From Achromobacter xylosoxidans (lineage in GTDB: Bacteria; Pseudomonadota; Gammaproteobacteria; Burkholderiales; Burkholderiaceae_B), in the NCBI RefSeq assembly GCF_001457475.1, contig NZ_LN831029.1, positions 1,054,001 through 1,118,000 on the forward strand: a DNA stretch of 64,000 nt, in the 5' to 3' direction. A program made the position numbers and the translations under genes. Shown one piece after another: positions 8,541 through 17,866 of this stretch. Within the stretch, counting starts at the first letter, position 1, and every line of letters starts with the position of its first letter. The notes under the pieces were generated by a model. It was given only the letters and a program-made list of their open reading frames with translations. It had not been told where the DNA came from and did no database searches.

Positions 8541-10766
8541 TCACAGGGCGAATTTGGCCAGGCGCGCTTCGCGGCGGCGCTGCAGGTAGCCGATCACGCC
8601 CTGGCGCAGGCGCGCCAGGAAACGGTCGCGGCCGCTGGGGTTGTGGACGATGTCGGCGCGGTAGAACGACGGGCACAGCACGGCGGCGTGCGCCACTTCG
8701 CCGCAGTTGCCGCAGCCGACGCAGCTGCTCTCCACGTGGGCCACCGGATCTTCCTTGAGCGGATCGCCGCTGTCTTTGACCGTCAGCGACGGGCAGCCGG
8801 ACAGCCGGATACAGGCATGGTCGCCGGTACAGACGTCGGGGTCGACGCCGAAGCGTTCCTTGACCACGCGCTTGCCCGCCTTGACCGCCTGGTTGAACAG
8901 CGGCTTGATGCGGCGCTGCTTGTTCAGCATGCATTCCGACTGGGCGATGATGACCTTGGGGCCCTTGACGTCGGTGGTCAGCGCTTCCTCGATGGTGGCG
9001 CGCACCTTGGCGACGTCATAGGTGCGGTCCAGCGTGCGCACCCACTTCACGCCCACGCCGCGCACGGCCTGGTCGATGGGATTGTTGGTGGAGCGGTCCG
9101 GATTCTCGGCGCGCGAGGACAGGATGTCCTGGCCGCCGGTGGCCGAGGCGTAGAAGTTGTCGACGATGACGATGACGCCGTCGTACTTGTTGAACACCGC
9201 GTTGCCGATGCCCGAGGCCAGGCCGTTGTGCCAGAAGCCGCCGTCGCCCATGATCGAGATGGGCCGCTTGGCCGCCGGCACGTTGAAGGCCGCGGCGCTC
9301 GATGCGCCCAGGCCGTAGCCCATGGTGGTCGCGCCCAGGTTGAACGGCGGCAAAATCGAGAACAGGTGGCAGCCGATGTCGCAGGAAATGTGGTGCTGGC
9401 CCAGCGTTTCCTGCGCCAGCGTCAGGGCCGAGAAGATCGGCCGTTCCGGACAGCCGGTACAGAAGCCGGCCGGGCGCGGCGGCACCACCGCGGCGAGTTC
9501 GGCGACGTGCTTGTGGAAGGTGATGGGCTGTTCGGCCGGCCGCGGCGCGGGCTTGGGCCGCGTGATCTCGGTGACCTGCAACGTCGTTTCCGCCGCGGCG
9601 CTGTCGGCGGCCACGGCGGGATGGGTCTGCAGCGATTCGGGGCGCTCGCGCTTGAGGAATTCGCGCAGGCCGTCGCGCATCACCTGGGTGGTGTATTCGC
9701 CGGCCATCGGCAGCACGTCCTTGCCGGACAGCTTCGTATCGACGCCGGCCTTGCGCAGCACCGCGTGCAGGGCCTGTTCCAGGTAATCGGGCTGGCCTTC
9801 CTCGAGCAGCAGCACGGCGCGCTTGCCGCGGCAAAAGTCGATGACCTCGTCTTCGATGACAGGGTAGGCCACGTTCATCACATACAGCGGAATGCGGCTG
9901 TTGCCGAAGTTGTCCGCCAGGCCCAGCAGTTGCAGGGCGCGGATCACGCCGTTGTACAGGCCGCCCTGCAGGATCAGGCCGATGTCGTCCTGGTCGCCGT
10001 CGAAGTGCTCGTTGAGCTTGTGTTCCTTGATATAGCGGATGGCGGCGGGCCAGCGCTCCTTGATCTTTTCCTGCTCGTGCAGGAACGAGGCCGGCGGCAG
10101 CACGATGCGGCTGGTGTCGCGCGCCGGGCTTTCCAGCGCCTGGGCCAGCGAGAACGCCGGCCGCTGGTTGTCCTTGGCGATGAAGCGGCCGTGCACGTGG
10201 CAGCCGCGGATGCGCAGTTGCAGCATCACCGGCGTCTTGCTGGCTTCCGACAGCGCGAAGCCGTCTTCCACCGCCTTGACCATGCTTTCCAGGTTGGGAC
10301 GCGGATCGAGCAGCCAGATCTGCGACTTCATGGCGAACGCGTGCGAGCGTTCCTGCATGATGGACGAGCCTTCGCCGTAGTCCTCGCCGACGATGACCAG
10401 CGCGCCGCCGGTGACGCCGCCCGATGCCAGGTTGGCCAGCGCGTCGGAGGCGACGTTGGTGCCGACGGTGGATTTCCAGGTGACCGCGCCGCGGATCGGG
10501 TACATGACCGAGGCGGCCAGCGTGGCGGCGGCAGTGGCCTCGGAGGCGCTGGCCTCGAAGTGCACGCCGAGTTCCTGCAGGATGTCGTTGGCGTCGGCCA
10601 GCACGTCCATCAGGTGCGAGATGGGCGAGCCCTGGTAGCCCGCGACGTAGCCCACCCCGGATTGCAGCAGCGCCTTGGTGACCGCGAGGATGCCCTCGCC
10701 GCGGAACTCTTCGCCAGCGCCGATGCGCAACTGCTGGACTTCTTTCTTGAAAGACCTTTCAGCCAT
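8541..10766 (-). CDS. Indolepyruvate:ferredoxin oxidoreductase alpha-like subunit (TPP and 4Fe-4S)
   Basis: This 741-residue protein binds thiamine pyrophosphate and iron-sulfur clusters. The N-terminal pyrimidine-binding domain contains GYQGSPISHLMD and ESNA-like regions. The TPP motif is GDGGFWHNG followed by IVIVDN. The C-terminus carries cysteine-rich ferredoxin motifs: CTGDHACIRLSGCP, then CVGCGNCG followed by a Cys near LCPSF. It oxidises a 2-oxo acid to acyl-CoA and CO2, passing electrons to ferredoxin. The start ATG at 10766 follows GGAGGAGTTCGAG, a strong site; a slightly longer frame is less likely. It is the first gene of the minus-strand operon, next to the shared control region. 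Confidence 0.9.
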   Translation of the reverse strand: MAERSFKKEVQQLRIGAGEEFRGEGILAVTKALLQSGVGYVAGYQGSPISHLMDVLADANDILQELGVHFEASASEATAAATLAASVMYPIRGAVTWKSTVGTNVASDALANLASGGVTGGALVIVGEDYGEGSSIMQERSHAFAMKSQIWLLDPRPNLESMVKAVEDGFALSEASKTPVMLQLRIRGCHVHGRFIAKDNQRPAFSLAQALESPARDTSRIVLPPASFLHEQEKIKERWPAAIRYIKEHKLNEHFDGDQDDIGLILQGGLYNGVIRALQLLGLADNFGNSRIPLYVMNVAYPVIEDEVIDFCRGKRAVLLLEEGQPDYLEQALHAVLRKAGVDTKLSGKDVLPMAGEYTTQVMRDGLREFLKRERPESLQTHPAVAADSAAAETTLQVTEITRPKPAPRPAEQPITFHKHVAELAAVVPPRPAGFCTGCPERPIFSALTLAQETLGQHHISCDIGCHLFSILPPFNLGATTMGYGLGASSAAAFNVPAAKRPISIMGDGGFWHNGLASGIGNAVFNKYDGVIVIVDNFYASATGGQDILSSRAENPDRSTNNPIDQAVRGVGVKWVRTLDRTYDVAKVRATIEEALTTDVKGPKVIIAQSECMLNKQRRIKPLFNQAVKAGKRVVKERFGVDPDVCTGDHACIRLSGCPSLTVKDSGDPLKEDPVAHVESSCVGCGNCGEVAHAAVLCPSFYRADIVHNPSGRDRFLARLRQGVIGYLQRRREARLAKFAL

Positions 10767-11137
10767 CTCGAACTCCTCCACGCGGACCGGCATCCGGGTC
10801 CCGAAGCCATGCTGCTGCGCAGCACGCCCATGTCACGAAATTTCGCTCTGAAAAATACTTTAGGAGTCAACGTTTTAGCTGTCAACAAAAAAGATGAAAT
10901 TTCATGGAATCAAAAAAATATCACGCTAAAACAAGGGTGTATATACTGGTTGTTCTCTATCCGAAGGGCCGGGAAAAGGCGCTTTGATGGTGCAAAAACG
11001 GGTTGCGATTCGGGGTATACCCTGTGCTGCGCAACAGCATTGCGCCGCGTCATGGCGCAGGCCGGCGCCAACGTGGTGCAATGCGCCTGCCGGCCTCGGG
11101 TCGCCTATTCAATATTGATGCGTGGGAGCAGAACAAC
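10767..11137. promoter_or_regulatory. Divergent control region with palindromes (oxidoreductase operon versus marR)
   Basis: This 371-base gap is AT-rich between about 10835 and 10980, unlike its GC-rich surroundings. It contains the 10-base palindrome CGAAATTTCG at 10836-10845 and the 12-base palindrome ATGAAATTTCAT at 10894-10905. They share the core GAAATTTC with centres 59 bases apart. Two further palindromes are GTATATAC at 10939-10946 and GGGTATACCC at 11013-11022. The divergent MarR gene suggests that some of these are its operators. No gene is visible in the gap. Confidence 0.6.
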
Positions 11138-11629
11138 ATGCGGTCGGACAAGCACGGCGATACCCTGGCCGGCGGCGCGCGGTTCGTCGACGACTACCTG
11201 GCCTACCTGCTGGCGCAGGCCAGCCAGCGCATTTCGGCGGAGTTCCACCAGCAGGTGAAGGCGGCCGGCCTGTCGGTCACCGAATGGCGGGTGCTGGCCA
11301 GCCTGGAAGGCAGCGCGGGCGAGACCATCGGCGACCTGGCGGTGCTGGCCATCACCAAGCAGCCGACGCTGAGCAAGGTGGTGCAGCGCATGGAGGCCGA
11401 AGGGCTGGTGGCGCGCAACGGGGTGCGCGCCGACCGGCGCCAGACCCGGGTCTGCATCACCACCAAGGGCCGTAACCTCATTGCCGCGCTGTGCGAGCAG
11501 GCGAAGCAGCACCAGAAGGCGGTGCTGGCCCCTTTCGGCGAAGAAAAGGCCGCCCTGCTGATTGACATGCTGCGGGTGCTGATGACCGAGCATGTGCCGC
11601 TCGACCTGCCGCTGGAGGCCGACGAGTAG
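11138..11629 (+). CDS. MarR-family transcriptional regulator
   Basis: This 163-residue winged-helix regulator has the typical MarR layout: an N-terminal dimer helix (DDYLAYLLAQASQRIS), the recognition region LAVLAITKQPTLSKVV, and the wing with conserved basic DRRQTRVCITTKGR. Such proteins usually repress an adjacent catabolic or efflux operon and release DNA when an aromatic ligand binds. It is transcribed divergently from the oxidoreductase operon and upstream of the ABC importer. The start ATG at 11138 follows GGGAGCAGAACAAC; an in-frame upstream extension is not family-like. iad loci are known to be controlled by MarR proteins, which fits the proposed function. Confidence 0.92.
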   Translation: MRSDKHGDTLAGGARFVDDYLAYLLAQASQRISAEFHQQVKAAGLSVTEWRVLASLEGSAGETIGDLAVLAITKQPTLSKVVQRMEAEGLVARNGVRADRRQTRVCITTKGRNLIAALCEQAKQHQKAVLAPFGEEKAALLIDMLRVLMTEHVPLDLPLEADE

Positions 11630-11854
11630 GGCGGCACCGGCCGCCAGGGGCCGAGCCCTTGATGAGGCGCGTTGCGGTCGGGTGAACACCGTTTACATCA
11701 AGAGAACAGCGATTTTTTTGTCATATTTTTATACGTCCCTAAATAGGTTCTCCCTGGGAAAACCCCCTCCGGTACGCATAAACCCTTAATTGACGCGGGT
11801 CTTGGCGCTAGGCAATATCGCGCCGGTATTCAGACTACAGTCAGGAGTTGAACC

Positions 11855-13426
11855 ATGCGCCGCACTTTGATTGCCATCGCGATCGCCGCCGCCGTGGCCG
11901 TGCCCTCGATCGGGCAGGCCAAGACCTTCCGTTGGGCCGCCCAGGGCGACATCCTCACCTTCGATCCGCACTCGCAGAACGAAGGCATGACGATCGCCGC
12001 CAACAGCTATGTCTATGAACCGCTGGTGGACTACGACAAGGACTTCAAGGTGGTGCCGCGCCTGGCAACCGAATGGCAGCAGGTTTCGCCCACGCTGTAC
12101 CGCTTCAAGCTGCGTCCCGGCGTCAAGTTCCACGACGGCGCCGCCTTCACGGCCGACGACGTGGTGTTCTCGGTGCATCGCGCCATGGCGCCCACCTCGA
12201 ACTACAAGGCCTACACCACCGGCATCAAGGAAGCGCGCAAGATCGACGACCTGACGGTCGAGATCGAGACCACGGCGCCCAACCCGGTGCTGCTGCGCCA
12301 GCTGCCCAACGTGTTCATCATGAACAAGGCCTGGTCGGAGAAGAACAACATCGCCAAGCCGCAGGACTTCGTCAACAAGGAAGAGACCTACGGCGCGCGC
12401 AACACCAACGGCACCGGCCCGTACAAGCTGAAGTCGCGCGAAGTCGACGTGCGCACCGTGTTCGAAGAAAACAAGGACTGGTGGAACAAGGCCGGCAAGG
12501 TCGGCAACGTGACCGAAGTGGTGTTCACGCCGATCAAGCAGAACGCCACGCGCACCGCGGCGCTGCTGTCCGGCGAGATCGACTTCGTGCTCGACCCGGC
12601 CGCGCAGGATCTGGACCGCCTGCGCCAGTCGGCCAAGGTGGTCGAGGGCAACGAGTACCGCACCATCTACCTGGGCCTGGACCAGAAGCGTCCCGAGCTG
12701 CAGTATTCCAACATCAAGGGCAAGAACCCGTTCCAGGACATCCGCGTGCGCGAGGCGCTGTACCGCGCCATCGACGTCGACGCCATCAAGCGCGCCGTGA
12801 TGCGCGGCCTGTCGGCGCCCACCGGCACCATGATCGCGCCGCAGGTCCACGGCTGGACCGAGTCGCTGCACAAGCGCGTGCCCTACGATCCCGAAAAGGC
12901 CCGCGCCCTGCTCAAGGAAGCCGGCTACGACGGCACCCTGAACTTCACGCTCGACTGTCCCAACAACCGCTACATCAACGACGAAGCCATCTGCCAGGCC
13001 GTGGTCGGCATGTGGGCCAAGGTGGGCGTGAAGGCGACCATGAACGCCATGCCGCGTTCGACCTACTTCCCCAAGGTGCAGAGCTCCGACACCAGCGCCT
13101 ACCTGTTCGGCTGGGGCGTGCCCACGTTCGACGCCATGTACACGCTGCAGAACCTGATCCGCACCAAGGGCGAGGGCGCGGACGGCATGTACAACCTGGG
13201 CAACTACAGCAACAAGGAACTGGACGCGATCATCGACCGCATCAAGACCGAAACCGACGCGGCCAAGCGCGACGCCGACATCCACAAGGTGCTGGAAGTG
13301 CATGCCAAGGAATTCGGCCACATCCCGCTGCACGACCAGGTCATTCCCTGGGCCATGCGCAAGAACGTGTCGGTGATCCACCGCGCGGACAACCGCCTCG
13401 TTGCCGACTGGGTCAAGGTCGACTGA
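11855..13426 (+). CDS. ABC transporter substrate-binding protein, family 5 (peptide/opine/solute type)
   Basis: This is a 523-residue periplasmic binding protein (SBP_bac_5). Residues 1-22 form a Sec signal peptide ending SIGQA, followed by KTFRWA. The family signature region is RLATEWQQVSPTLYRFKLRPG with FHDGAAFTADDVVFS. It captures the solute for the permeases and ATPases encoded downstream. The start ATG at 11855 follows CAGGAGTTGAACC. The 225 bases upstream contain an AT-rich stretch (about 11700-11765), the likely promoter. Family 5 proteins carry peptides, nickel or glycosides, so the ligand is unknown; proximity to the MarR/dioxygenase locus suggests an aromatic acid or conjugate. Confidence 0.9.
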   Translation: MRRTLIAIAIAAAVAVPSIGQAKTFRWAAQGDILTFDPHSQNEGMTIAANSYVYEPLVDYDKDFKVVPRLATEWQQVSPTLYRFKLRPGVKFHDGAAFTADDVVFSVHRAMAPTSNYKAYTTGIKEARKIDDLTVEIETTAPNPVLLRQLPNVFIMNKAWSEKNNIAKPQDFVNKEETYGARNTNGTGPYKLKSREVDVRTVFEENKDWWNKAGKVGNVTEVVFTPIKQNATRTAALLSGEIDFVLDPAAQDLDRLRQSAKVVEGNEYRTIYLGLDQKRPELQYSNIKGKNPFQDIRVREALYRAIDVDAIKRAVMRGLSAPTGTMIAPQVHGWTESLHKRVPYDPEKARALLKEAGYDGTLNFTLDCPNNRYINDEAICQAVVGMWAKVGVKATMNAMPRSTYFPKVQSSDTSAYLFGWGVPTFDAMYTLQNLIRTKGEGADGMYNLGNYSNKELDAIIDRIKTETDAAKRDADIHKVLEVHAKEFGHIPLHDQVIPWAMRKNVSVIHRADNRLVADWVKVD

Positions 13427-13448
13427 CCCCGCCCCGGCTAACCAGACA

Positions 13449-13476
13449 GCGAAGCCCCGCGGGGCTTCGCCGTTTT
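13449..13476 (+). terminator. Intra-operon hairpin with short U-run (likely attenuator)
   Basis: A perfect 22-base palindrome (13449-13470, arms GCGAAGCCCCG/CGGGGCTTCGC) is followed by CGTTTT. It sits between the binding-protein stop and the first permease start, a place where partial termination commonly gives excess binding protein over membrane components. Confidence 0.7.
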
Positions 13477-13489
13477 GCCTTTCCCGCCT

Positions 13490-14479
13490 ATGTTTGCTTT
13501 CATACTGCGTCGCCTGTTGCAGGCCGTAGCGGTGATGCTCACCGTCGCGCTACTGGCCTTCGTGCTTTTCCAATACGTCGGCGACCCTGTCACCATCATG
13601 CTGGGGCAGGACGCCACCGATGCCGAGCGCATCGAGCTGCGTGAGCGCCTGGGGCTGAACGAGCCCGCCATCGTCCAGTTCGGCCATTTCGTGGCCAACG
13701 CCGCGCAGGGCAATTTCGGCATTTCCCTGCGCCAGAGCGAACCGGTCTCGAGCCTGCTCAAGTCGCGCCTGCCGGCCACGCTGGAGCTGTCCCTGGTGGC
13801 GGCCCTGCTGGCGCTGGTGGTGGGCGTGCCGCTGGGCGTGTACACCGCGCTCAAGCGCAACAGCCTGCTGTCGCAGCTGCTGCTGGCCGGTTCGCTGCTG
13901 GGCGTGTCGTTGCCGACCTTCCTGATCGGCATCCTGCTGATCCTGGTGTTCTCGGTGCAACTGGGCTGGCTGCCCAGTTACGGCCGTGGCGACACCGTGG
14001 CGCTGGGCTGGTGGACCTCGGGCCTGTTCACCGCCAATGGCTGGAAGCACCTGATCCTGCCGTCGATCACGCTGTCGCTGTTCCAGATGACGCTGGTGCT
14101 GCGGCTGGTGCGCTCCGAAATGCTGGAGGTGCTGCGTTCGGACTACATCAAGTTCGCCCGCGCCCGCGGCCTGAAGCGGCGCGCCATCCATTTCGGCCAC
14201 GCGCTCAAGAACACCATGGTGCCCGTCATCACCATCACCGGCCTGCAGCTGGGCGGCATCATCGCCTTCGCCATCGTGACCGAGACGGTGTTCCAGTGGC
14301 CCGGCATGGGGCTGCTGTTCATCCAGGCGGTGCAATTCGCCGACGTGCCGGTGATGGCCGCGTACCTGTGCCTGATCGCGCTGGTGTTCGTGGTGATCAA
14401 CCTGATCGTCGATCTTCTGTATTTTGTCGTGGACCCGCGCCTGCGCTCCGGGCTGACCCGCGGCGGAGGTGGCCACTGA
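13490..14479 (+). CDS. ABC transporter permease (DppB/OppB type)
   Basis: This 329-residue membrane protein has about six transmembrane segments and begins MFAFILRRLLQAV, the characteristic start of DppB/OppB permeases. The EAA loop, which contacts the ATPases, reads EVLRSDYIKFARARGLK (about residues 210-226). It forms one half of the translocation channel. The ATG at 13490 is chosen because it matches the family N-terminus; a TTG 15 bases earlier is possible. Its stop overlaps the next start (TGATG). Confidence 0.92.
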   Translation: MFAFILRRLLQAVAVMLTVALLAFVLFQYVGDPVTIMLGQDATDAERIELRERLGLNEPAIVQFGHFVANAAQGNFGISLRQSEPVSSLLKSRLPATLELSLVAALLALVVGVPLGVYTALKRNSLLSQLLLAGSLLGVSLPTFLIGILLILVFSVQLGWLPSYGRGDTVALGWWTSGLFTANGWKHLILPSITLSLFQMTLVLRLVRSEMLEVLRSDYIKFARARGLKRRAIHFGHALKNTMVPVITITGLQLGGIIAFAIVTETVFQWPGMGLLFIQAVQFADVPVMAAYLCLIALVFVVINLIVDLLYFVVDPRLRSGLTRGGGGH

Positions 14480-15393
14480 TGCGCGCCGTTCTGAAACGCT
14501 GGTGGGACAGCGACATTGCCTGGGCCTGGCGCCGGGCGCCCGTGGCTATCGTCGCCACCGTCATGCTGGCGCTGCTGCTGATCGGTTCCTTCGGCGCCGG
14601 CTGGGTGGCGCCGCACAATCCGTTCGACCTGACCAAGGTCGAGCTGCTGGACGCGTTGTTGCCGCCGGCCTGGTCGCCCAACGGCCAGTCGACCTATCTG
14701 CTGGGCACCGACAGCCAGGGCCGCGACCTGTATTCGGCGATCCTGTACGGCACCCGCGTGTCGCTGCTGATCGGCCTGGCCTCGGTGCTGCTGTCGATGC
14801 TGATCGGCATCGTGCTGGGGCTGATCTCGGGCTACGCCGGCGGACGCATCGATGCCTTCATCATGCGCATCGCCGACGTGCAACTGTCGTTCCCGGCGAT
14901 CCTGATCGCGCTGCTGATCGATGGCGTGGCGCGCGCGGCGGTGCCGCGCGAGCTGCACGAGATCATCGCGTTCCCGGTGCTGATCGGCGCCATCGCGCTG
15001 GCCGGCTGGCCGCAGTACGCGCGCACGGTGCGCGGTTCGACCCTGGTGGAAAAGAACCGCGAATACGTGCAGGCGGCGCGCGTGATCGGCGTGGCTTCGC
15101 CCGTCATCATGTTCCGCCACGTGCTGCCCAACGTGCTGGGGCCGGTGCTGGTGCTGGCCACCGTGCACCTGGCGACCGCCATCATCACCGAGGCGACGCT
15201 GTCGTTCCTGGGGGTTGGGGTGCCGCCGACGGCGCCGTCGCTGGGCACGCTGATCCGCATCGGCAACGATTTCCTGTTTTCCGGCGAATGGTGGATCACC
15301 ATCTTCCCGGGCGCGGCGCTGGTGCTGCTGGTGCTGTCGGTCAACCTGCTGGGCGACTGGCTGCGCGACGCATTGAATCCACGCCTGAATTAG
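14479..15393 (+). CDS. ABC transporter permease (DppC/OppC type)
   Basis: This 304-residue partner permease has an N-terminal cytoplasmic stretch, a transmembrane segment near residues 22-42, and the DppC hallmark LLGTDSQGRDLYSAILYGTR (about 74-93). The EAA loop reads LVEKNREYVQAARVIG. It pairs with the preceding permease to form the channel. The start overlaps the upstream stop by one base. It ends 10 bases before the first ATPase gene. Confidence 0.92.
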   Translation: MRAVLKRWWDSDIAWAWRRAPVAIVATVMLALLLIGSFGAGWVAPHNPFDLTKVELLDALLPPAWSPNGQSTYLLGTDSQGRDLYSAILYGTRVSLLIGLASVLLSMLIGIVLGLISGYAGGRIDAFIMRIADVQLSFPAILIALLIDGVARAAVPRELHEIIAFPVLIGAIALAGWPQYARTVRGSTLVEKNREYVQAARVIGVASPVIMFRHVLPNVLGPVLVLATVHLATAIITEATLSFLGVGVPPTAPSLGTLIRIGNDFLFSGEWWITIFPGAALVLLVLSVNLLGDWLRDALNPRLN

Positions 15394-15403
15394 AGATATA
15401 CCC

Positions 15404-16384
15404 ATGAGCGCATTACTTGAAGTCCGCAATCTGCGCGTCGAGTTTCCGACGCGCCGCGGCACGCTACGCGCCCTGGACGACGTGTCCTTTTCGATCCAGG
15501 CGGGCGAAGTCCTGGGCGTGGTGGGGGAATCGGGCGCCGGCAAGTCGCTGACCGGCGCGTCGATCATCGGCCTGCTGGAACCGCCTGGCCGCATCGCGGC
15601 CGGCGAGATCCTGCTGGCGGGCCGGCGTATCGACAACCTGCCCGACGAGCAGATGCGCCGCGTGCGCGGCCGCGAGATCGGCGCGGTGTTCCAGGATCCG
15701 CTGACCTCCCTGAATCCGCTGTACACGGTGGGCCGGCAACTGGCCGAGACCATCGTGACGCATCTGGACATGAGCTGGTCGCAGGCGCGCAACCGCGCGG
15801 TCGAGCTGCTGGCGGCCACCGGCATCCCGGCGGCGCGCGAGCGTATCGATCATTACCCGCACCAGTTCTCGGGCGGCATGCGGCAGCGTGTGGTGATCGC
15901 GCTGGCGCTGGCGGCCGAGCCGAAATTGGTGGTGGCGGACGAGCCGACCACGGCGCTGGACGTGTCGATCCAGGCGCAGATCATCGAGCTGCTCAAGCGC
16001 CTGTGCCGCGAGCAGGGCACGGCGGTGATGCTGATCACGCACGACATGGGCGTGATCGCGGAAACGGCGGACCGGGTGGCGGTGATGTACGCGGGACGCG
16101 TGGCCGAGATCGGCCCCGTGCGCGACGTCATCCACCAGCCGCGCCATCCGTACACGATGGGGCTGATGGGATCGATCCCGTCGCTGCAAGGGCATGCCGA
16201 GCGGCTGGTGCAGATCGATGGCAGCATGCCGCGCCTGAACGCGATTCCGCCGGGCTGTGCCTTCAATCCGCGTTGCGGCCGGCGCCTGCCGCGCTGCGGC
16301 CAGGACCGGCCCGAACTGATGCCGGCGGGCACGTCCCGCGCGGCCTGTTGGTTGCATGAAAACGAAGTCGAGGTGACGCCATGA
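15404..16384 (+). CDS. ABC transporter ATP-binding protein (DppD/OppD type)
   Basis: This 326-residue ATPase powers the importer. Walker A is GESGAGKS (about residues 43-50), the Q-loop region is [11 protein letters not shown], the signature is FSGGMRQRV, and Walker B is [12 protein letters not shown]. The C-terminal oligopeptide-transporter extension includes a Cys-containing segment (CAFNPRC...CGQDRPE) that binds an iron-sulfur cluster in some relatives. It overlaps the second ATPase gene by four bases. Confidence 0.94.
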   Translation: MSALLEVRNLRVEFPTRRGTLRALDDVSFSIQAGEVLGVVGESGAGKSLTGASIIGLLEPPGRIAAGEILLAGRRIDNLPDEQMRRVRGREIGAVFQDPLTSLNPLYTVGRQLAETIVTHLDMSWSQARNRAVELLAATGIPAARERIDHYPHQFSGGMRQRVVIALALAAEPKLVVADEPTTALDVSIQAQIIELLKRLCREQGTAVMLITHDMGVIAETADRVAVMYAGRVAEIGPVRDVIHQPRHPYTMGLMGSIPSLQGHAERLVQIDGSMPRLNAIPPGCAFNPRCGRRLPRCGQDRPELMPAGTSRAACWLHENEVEVTP

Positions 16385-17376
16385 GCACGCCGTTGGTGGA
16401 AGTGAAGGACGCGGCGCGCTGGTTCGATGTGTCGCCGCCCTGGCTGGAGCGCAAGCTGGCGGGCAAGCCGCGGGTGATGCTGCGCGCGGTGGACGGCGTG
16501 TCGTTCGAGATCAATCGGGGCGAGACACTGGCGCTGGTGGGCGAGTCGGGCTGCGGCAAGTCGACGGTGGCGCGCATGCTGGTGGGGCTGTATGGGCTGA
16601 CGCGTGGCGACATCCGTTTCGACGGCCAGCCGCTGTCGCGCATGTCGGAGCCGGGCGGGCGCGAGCTGCGCAAGCGGCTGCAGATGATTTTCCAGGATCC
16701 GTACGCGAGCCTGAATCCGCGCTGGCGCGTCGGCCGCATCATTGCCGAGCCGATGCTGACGCATACGAAAATGACGCCGGCCGAGCGCACGGCGCGGGTC
16801 GGCGATCTGCTCAGGCAGGTGGGGCTGGATCCGGCCGACCAGAGCCGTTATCCGCACCAGTTCTCGGGCGGGCAGCGCCAGCGCATTTCGATCGCGCGGG
16901 CGCTGGCGGTGAATCCGGAGTTCCTGGTGTGCGATGAGCCGACCTCGGCGCTGGATGTGTCGGTGCAGGCGCAGGTGCTGAACCTGATGAAGGACCTGCA
17001 GCGCGAGCTGGGGCTGACCTATCTGTTCATTTCGCACAATCTGGCGGTGGTGCATCACGTGGCCGATCGGGTCGGGGTGATGTATCTGGGGCGGATGGTG
17101 GAGGTGGCGCCGCGCGACGAGCTGTTCGCGCGGCCGCGGCATCCGTATACGCGGATGCTGCTGGCGGCGATTCCGGATATCGATGGGACCGGGAAGCCGC
17201 GCACTGCGGTGGCGGGGGAAGTGCCGAATCCGTTGAATCCGCCGTCGGGGTGCACGTTTCATCCTCGGTGTCCGCATGCGAATGAGCGGTGCAGGGGGGA
17301 GGCGCCTGTGGCTCGGGTGGCGGGAGTGGCGGTGGTGGCTTGCCATGCGGTGGAGGAGGGGCGGATTGCGGGGTGA
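16381..17376 (+). CDS. ABC transporter ATP-binding protein (DppF/OppF type)
   Basis: This 331-residue second ATPase of the importer has Walker [10 protein letters not shown] (about 54-62), Q-loop [10 protein letters not shown], signature FSGGQRQRI and Walker [12 protein letters not shown]. The C-terminal extension contains the paired Cys residues of the family ([10 protein letters not shown]...RC). It heterodimerises with the preceding ATPase. It is the last gene of the five-gene operon; codon use near its 3' end becomes slightly more G-rich than its neighbours. Confidence 0.94.
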   Translation: MSTPLVEVKDAARWFDVSPPWLERKLAGKPRVMLRAVDGVSFEINRGETLALVGESGCGKSTVARMLVGLYGLTRGDIRFDGQPLSRMSEPGGRELRKRLQMIFQDPYASLNPRWRVGRIIAEPMLTHTKMTPAERTARVGDLLRQVGLDPADQSRYPHQFSGGQRQRISIARALAVNPEFLVCDEPTSALDVSVQAQVLNLMKDLQRELGLTYLFISHNLAVVHHVADRVGVMYLGRMVEVAPRDELFARPRHPYTRMLLAAIPDIDGTGKPRTAVAGEVPNPLNPPSGCTFHPRCPHANERCRGEAPVARVAGVAVVACHAVEEGRIAG

Positions 17377-17413
17377 TCTTTTGCTTGCTGGCCTTGTAAG
17401 GGGTTCTTGAGGC

Positions 17414-17577
17414 GTCTGCCGCGGCGCGGGGCGGGGTGCGCGGGGCTACGATTGCGGTCCGGAGCCTTCGCTCCGGACTACCCCTTCCTCATCTTCGTCC
17501 AGGCCTTCGGCCTTCCCTTCAGATTCCGTCGGGCGCATCTACACGCCCCGCGCACCCCGCCCCGCGCCGCGACAGAC
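17414..17577. repeat. Long imperfect inverted repeat enclosing smaller hairpins
   Basis: A 27-base perfect inverted repeat has arms at 17420-17446 and 17545-17571; with one mismatch the arms extend to 17414-17446 and 17545-17577. The 98-base interior holds a second perfect hairpin (GTCCGGAGC/GCTCCGGAC at 17457-17478, loop CTTC) and a GGCC-TTC-GGCC hairpin near 17502-17514. No ORF fits. It could be a dispersed REP/MITE-like element, an RNA element or a bidirectional end signal. It lies in the 490-base gap between the ABC operon and the acidic-protein gene. Confidence 0.65.
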
Positions 17578-17670
17578 TCGCGTCGGCGACTCATGACGGG
17601 CGCTTGGGAGAGTGGTGTGCTTGGCGTTTTTGCCGACACTGTCGTGAGGGAGGAGCGTCTTGCGGGGCTG

Positions 17671-17703
17671 CTGCAACGGGGCCGCGCGGGCGGCCCGTTG
17701 CAG
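17671..17703. other. Hairpin-forming inverted repeat
   Basis: A 10-base perfect inverted repeat, CTGCAACGGG (17671-17680) and CCCGTTGCAG (17694-17703), encloses a GC-rich loop that can pair further. It lies in the same 490-base gap and has no adjacent U-run, so a terminator role is not clear. Confidence 0.5.
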
Positions 17704-17792
17704 CGTCTGAGGGGTGGGGCGTCGAGGTGGTGCTGGCTTGCTCGCTTGCCCGCTTTTTTGGCGGGGCGGTGTCGCGGGAGAGTGGTTTTGGC

Positions 17793-17820
17793 AAAGGGCT
17801 TCTTTTGGGAAGCCCTTTTT
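17793..17820. terminator. Rho-independent terminator
   Basis: A ten-base-pair stem, AAAGGGCTTC (17793-17802) with GAAGCCCTTT (17809-17818), has a six-base loop and a five-T tail on the plus strand. It lies between two convergent genes and can serve the ABC operon and, less strongly, the acidic-protein gene. Confidence 0.75.
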
Positions 17821-17866
17821 GCTTGGTGGCGGGCGGCTCATTGGGGCCTGCCGCCCGCCTGCTGGT

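Noticed and set aside
8514-11258. 914-codon plus-strand open frame opposite the IOR-like alpha gene
   Set aside because: Antisense shadow with biased composition and no domain; the minus strand carries TPP and Fe-S motifs.
17407-17866. Several short open frames in the gap after the ABC operon
   Set aside because: They overlap the inverted repeats, have low-complexity Arg/Ala/Pro translations and no ribosome sites.
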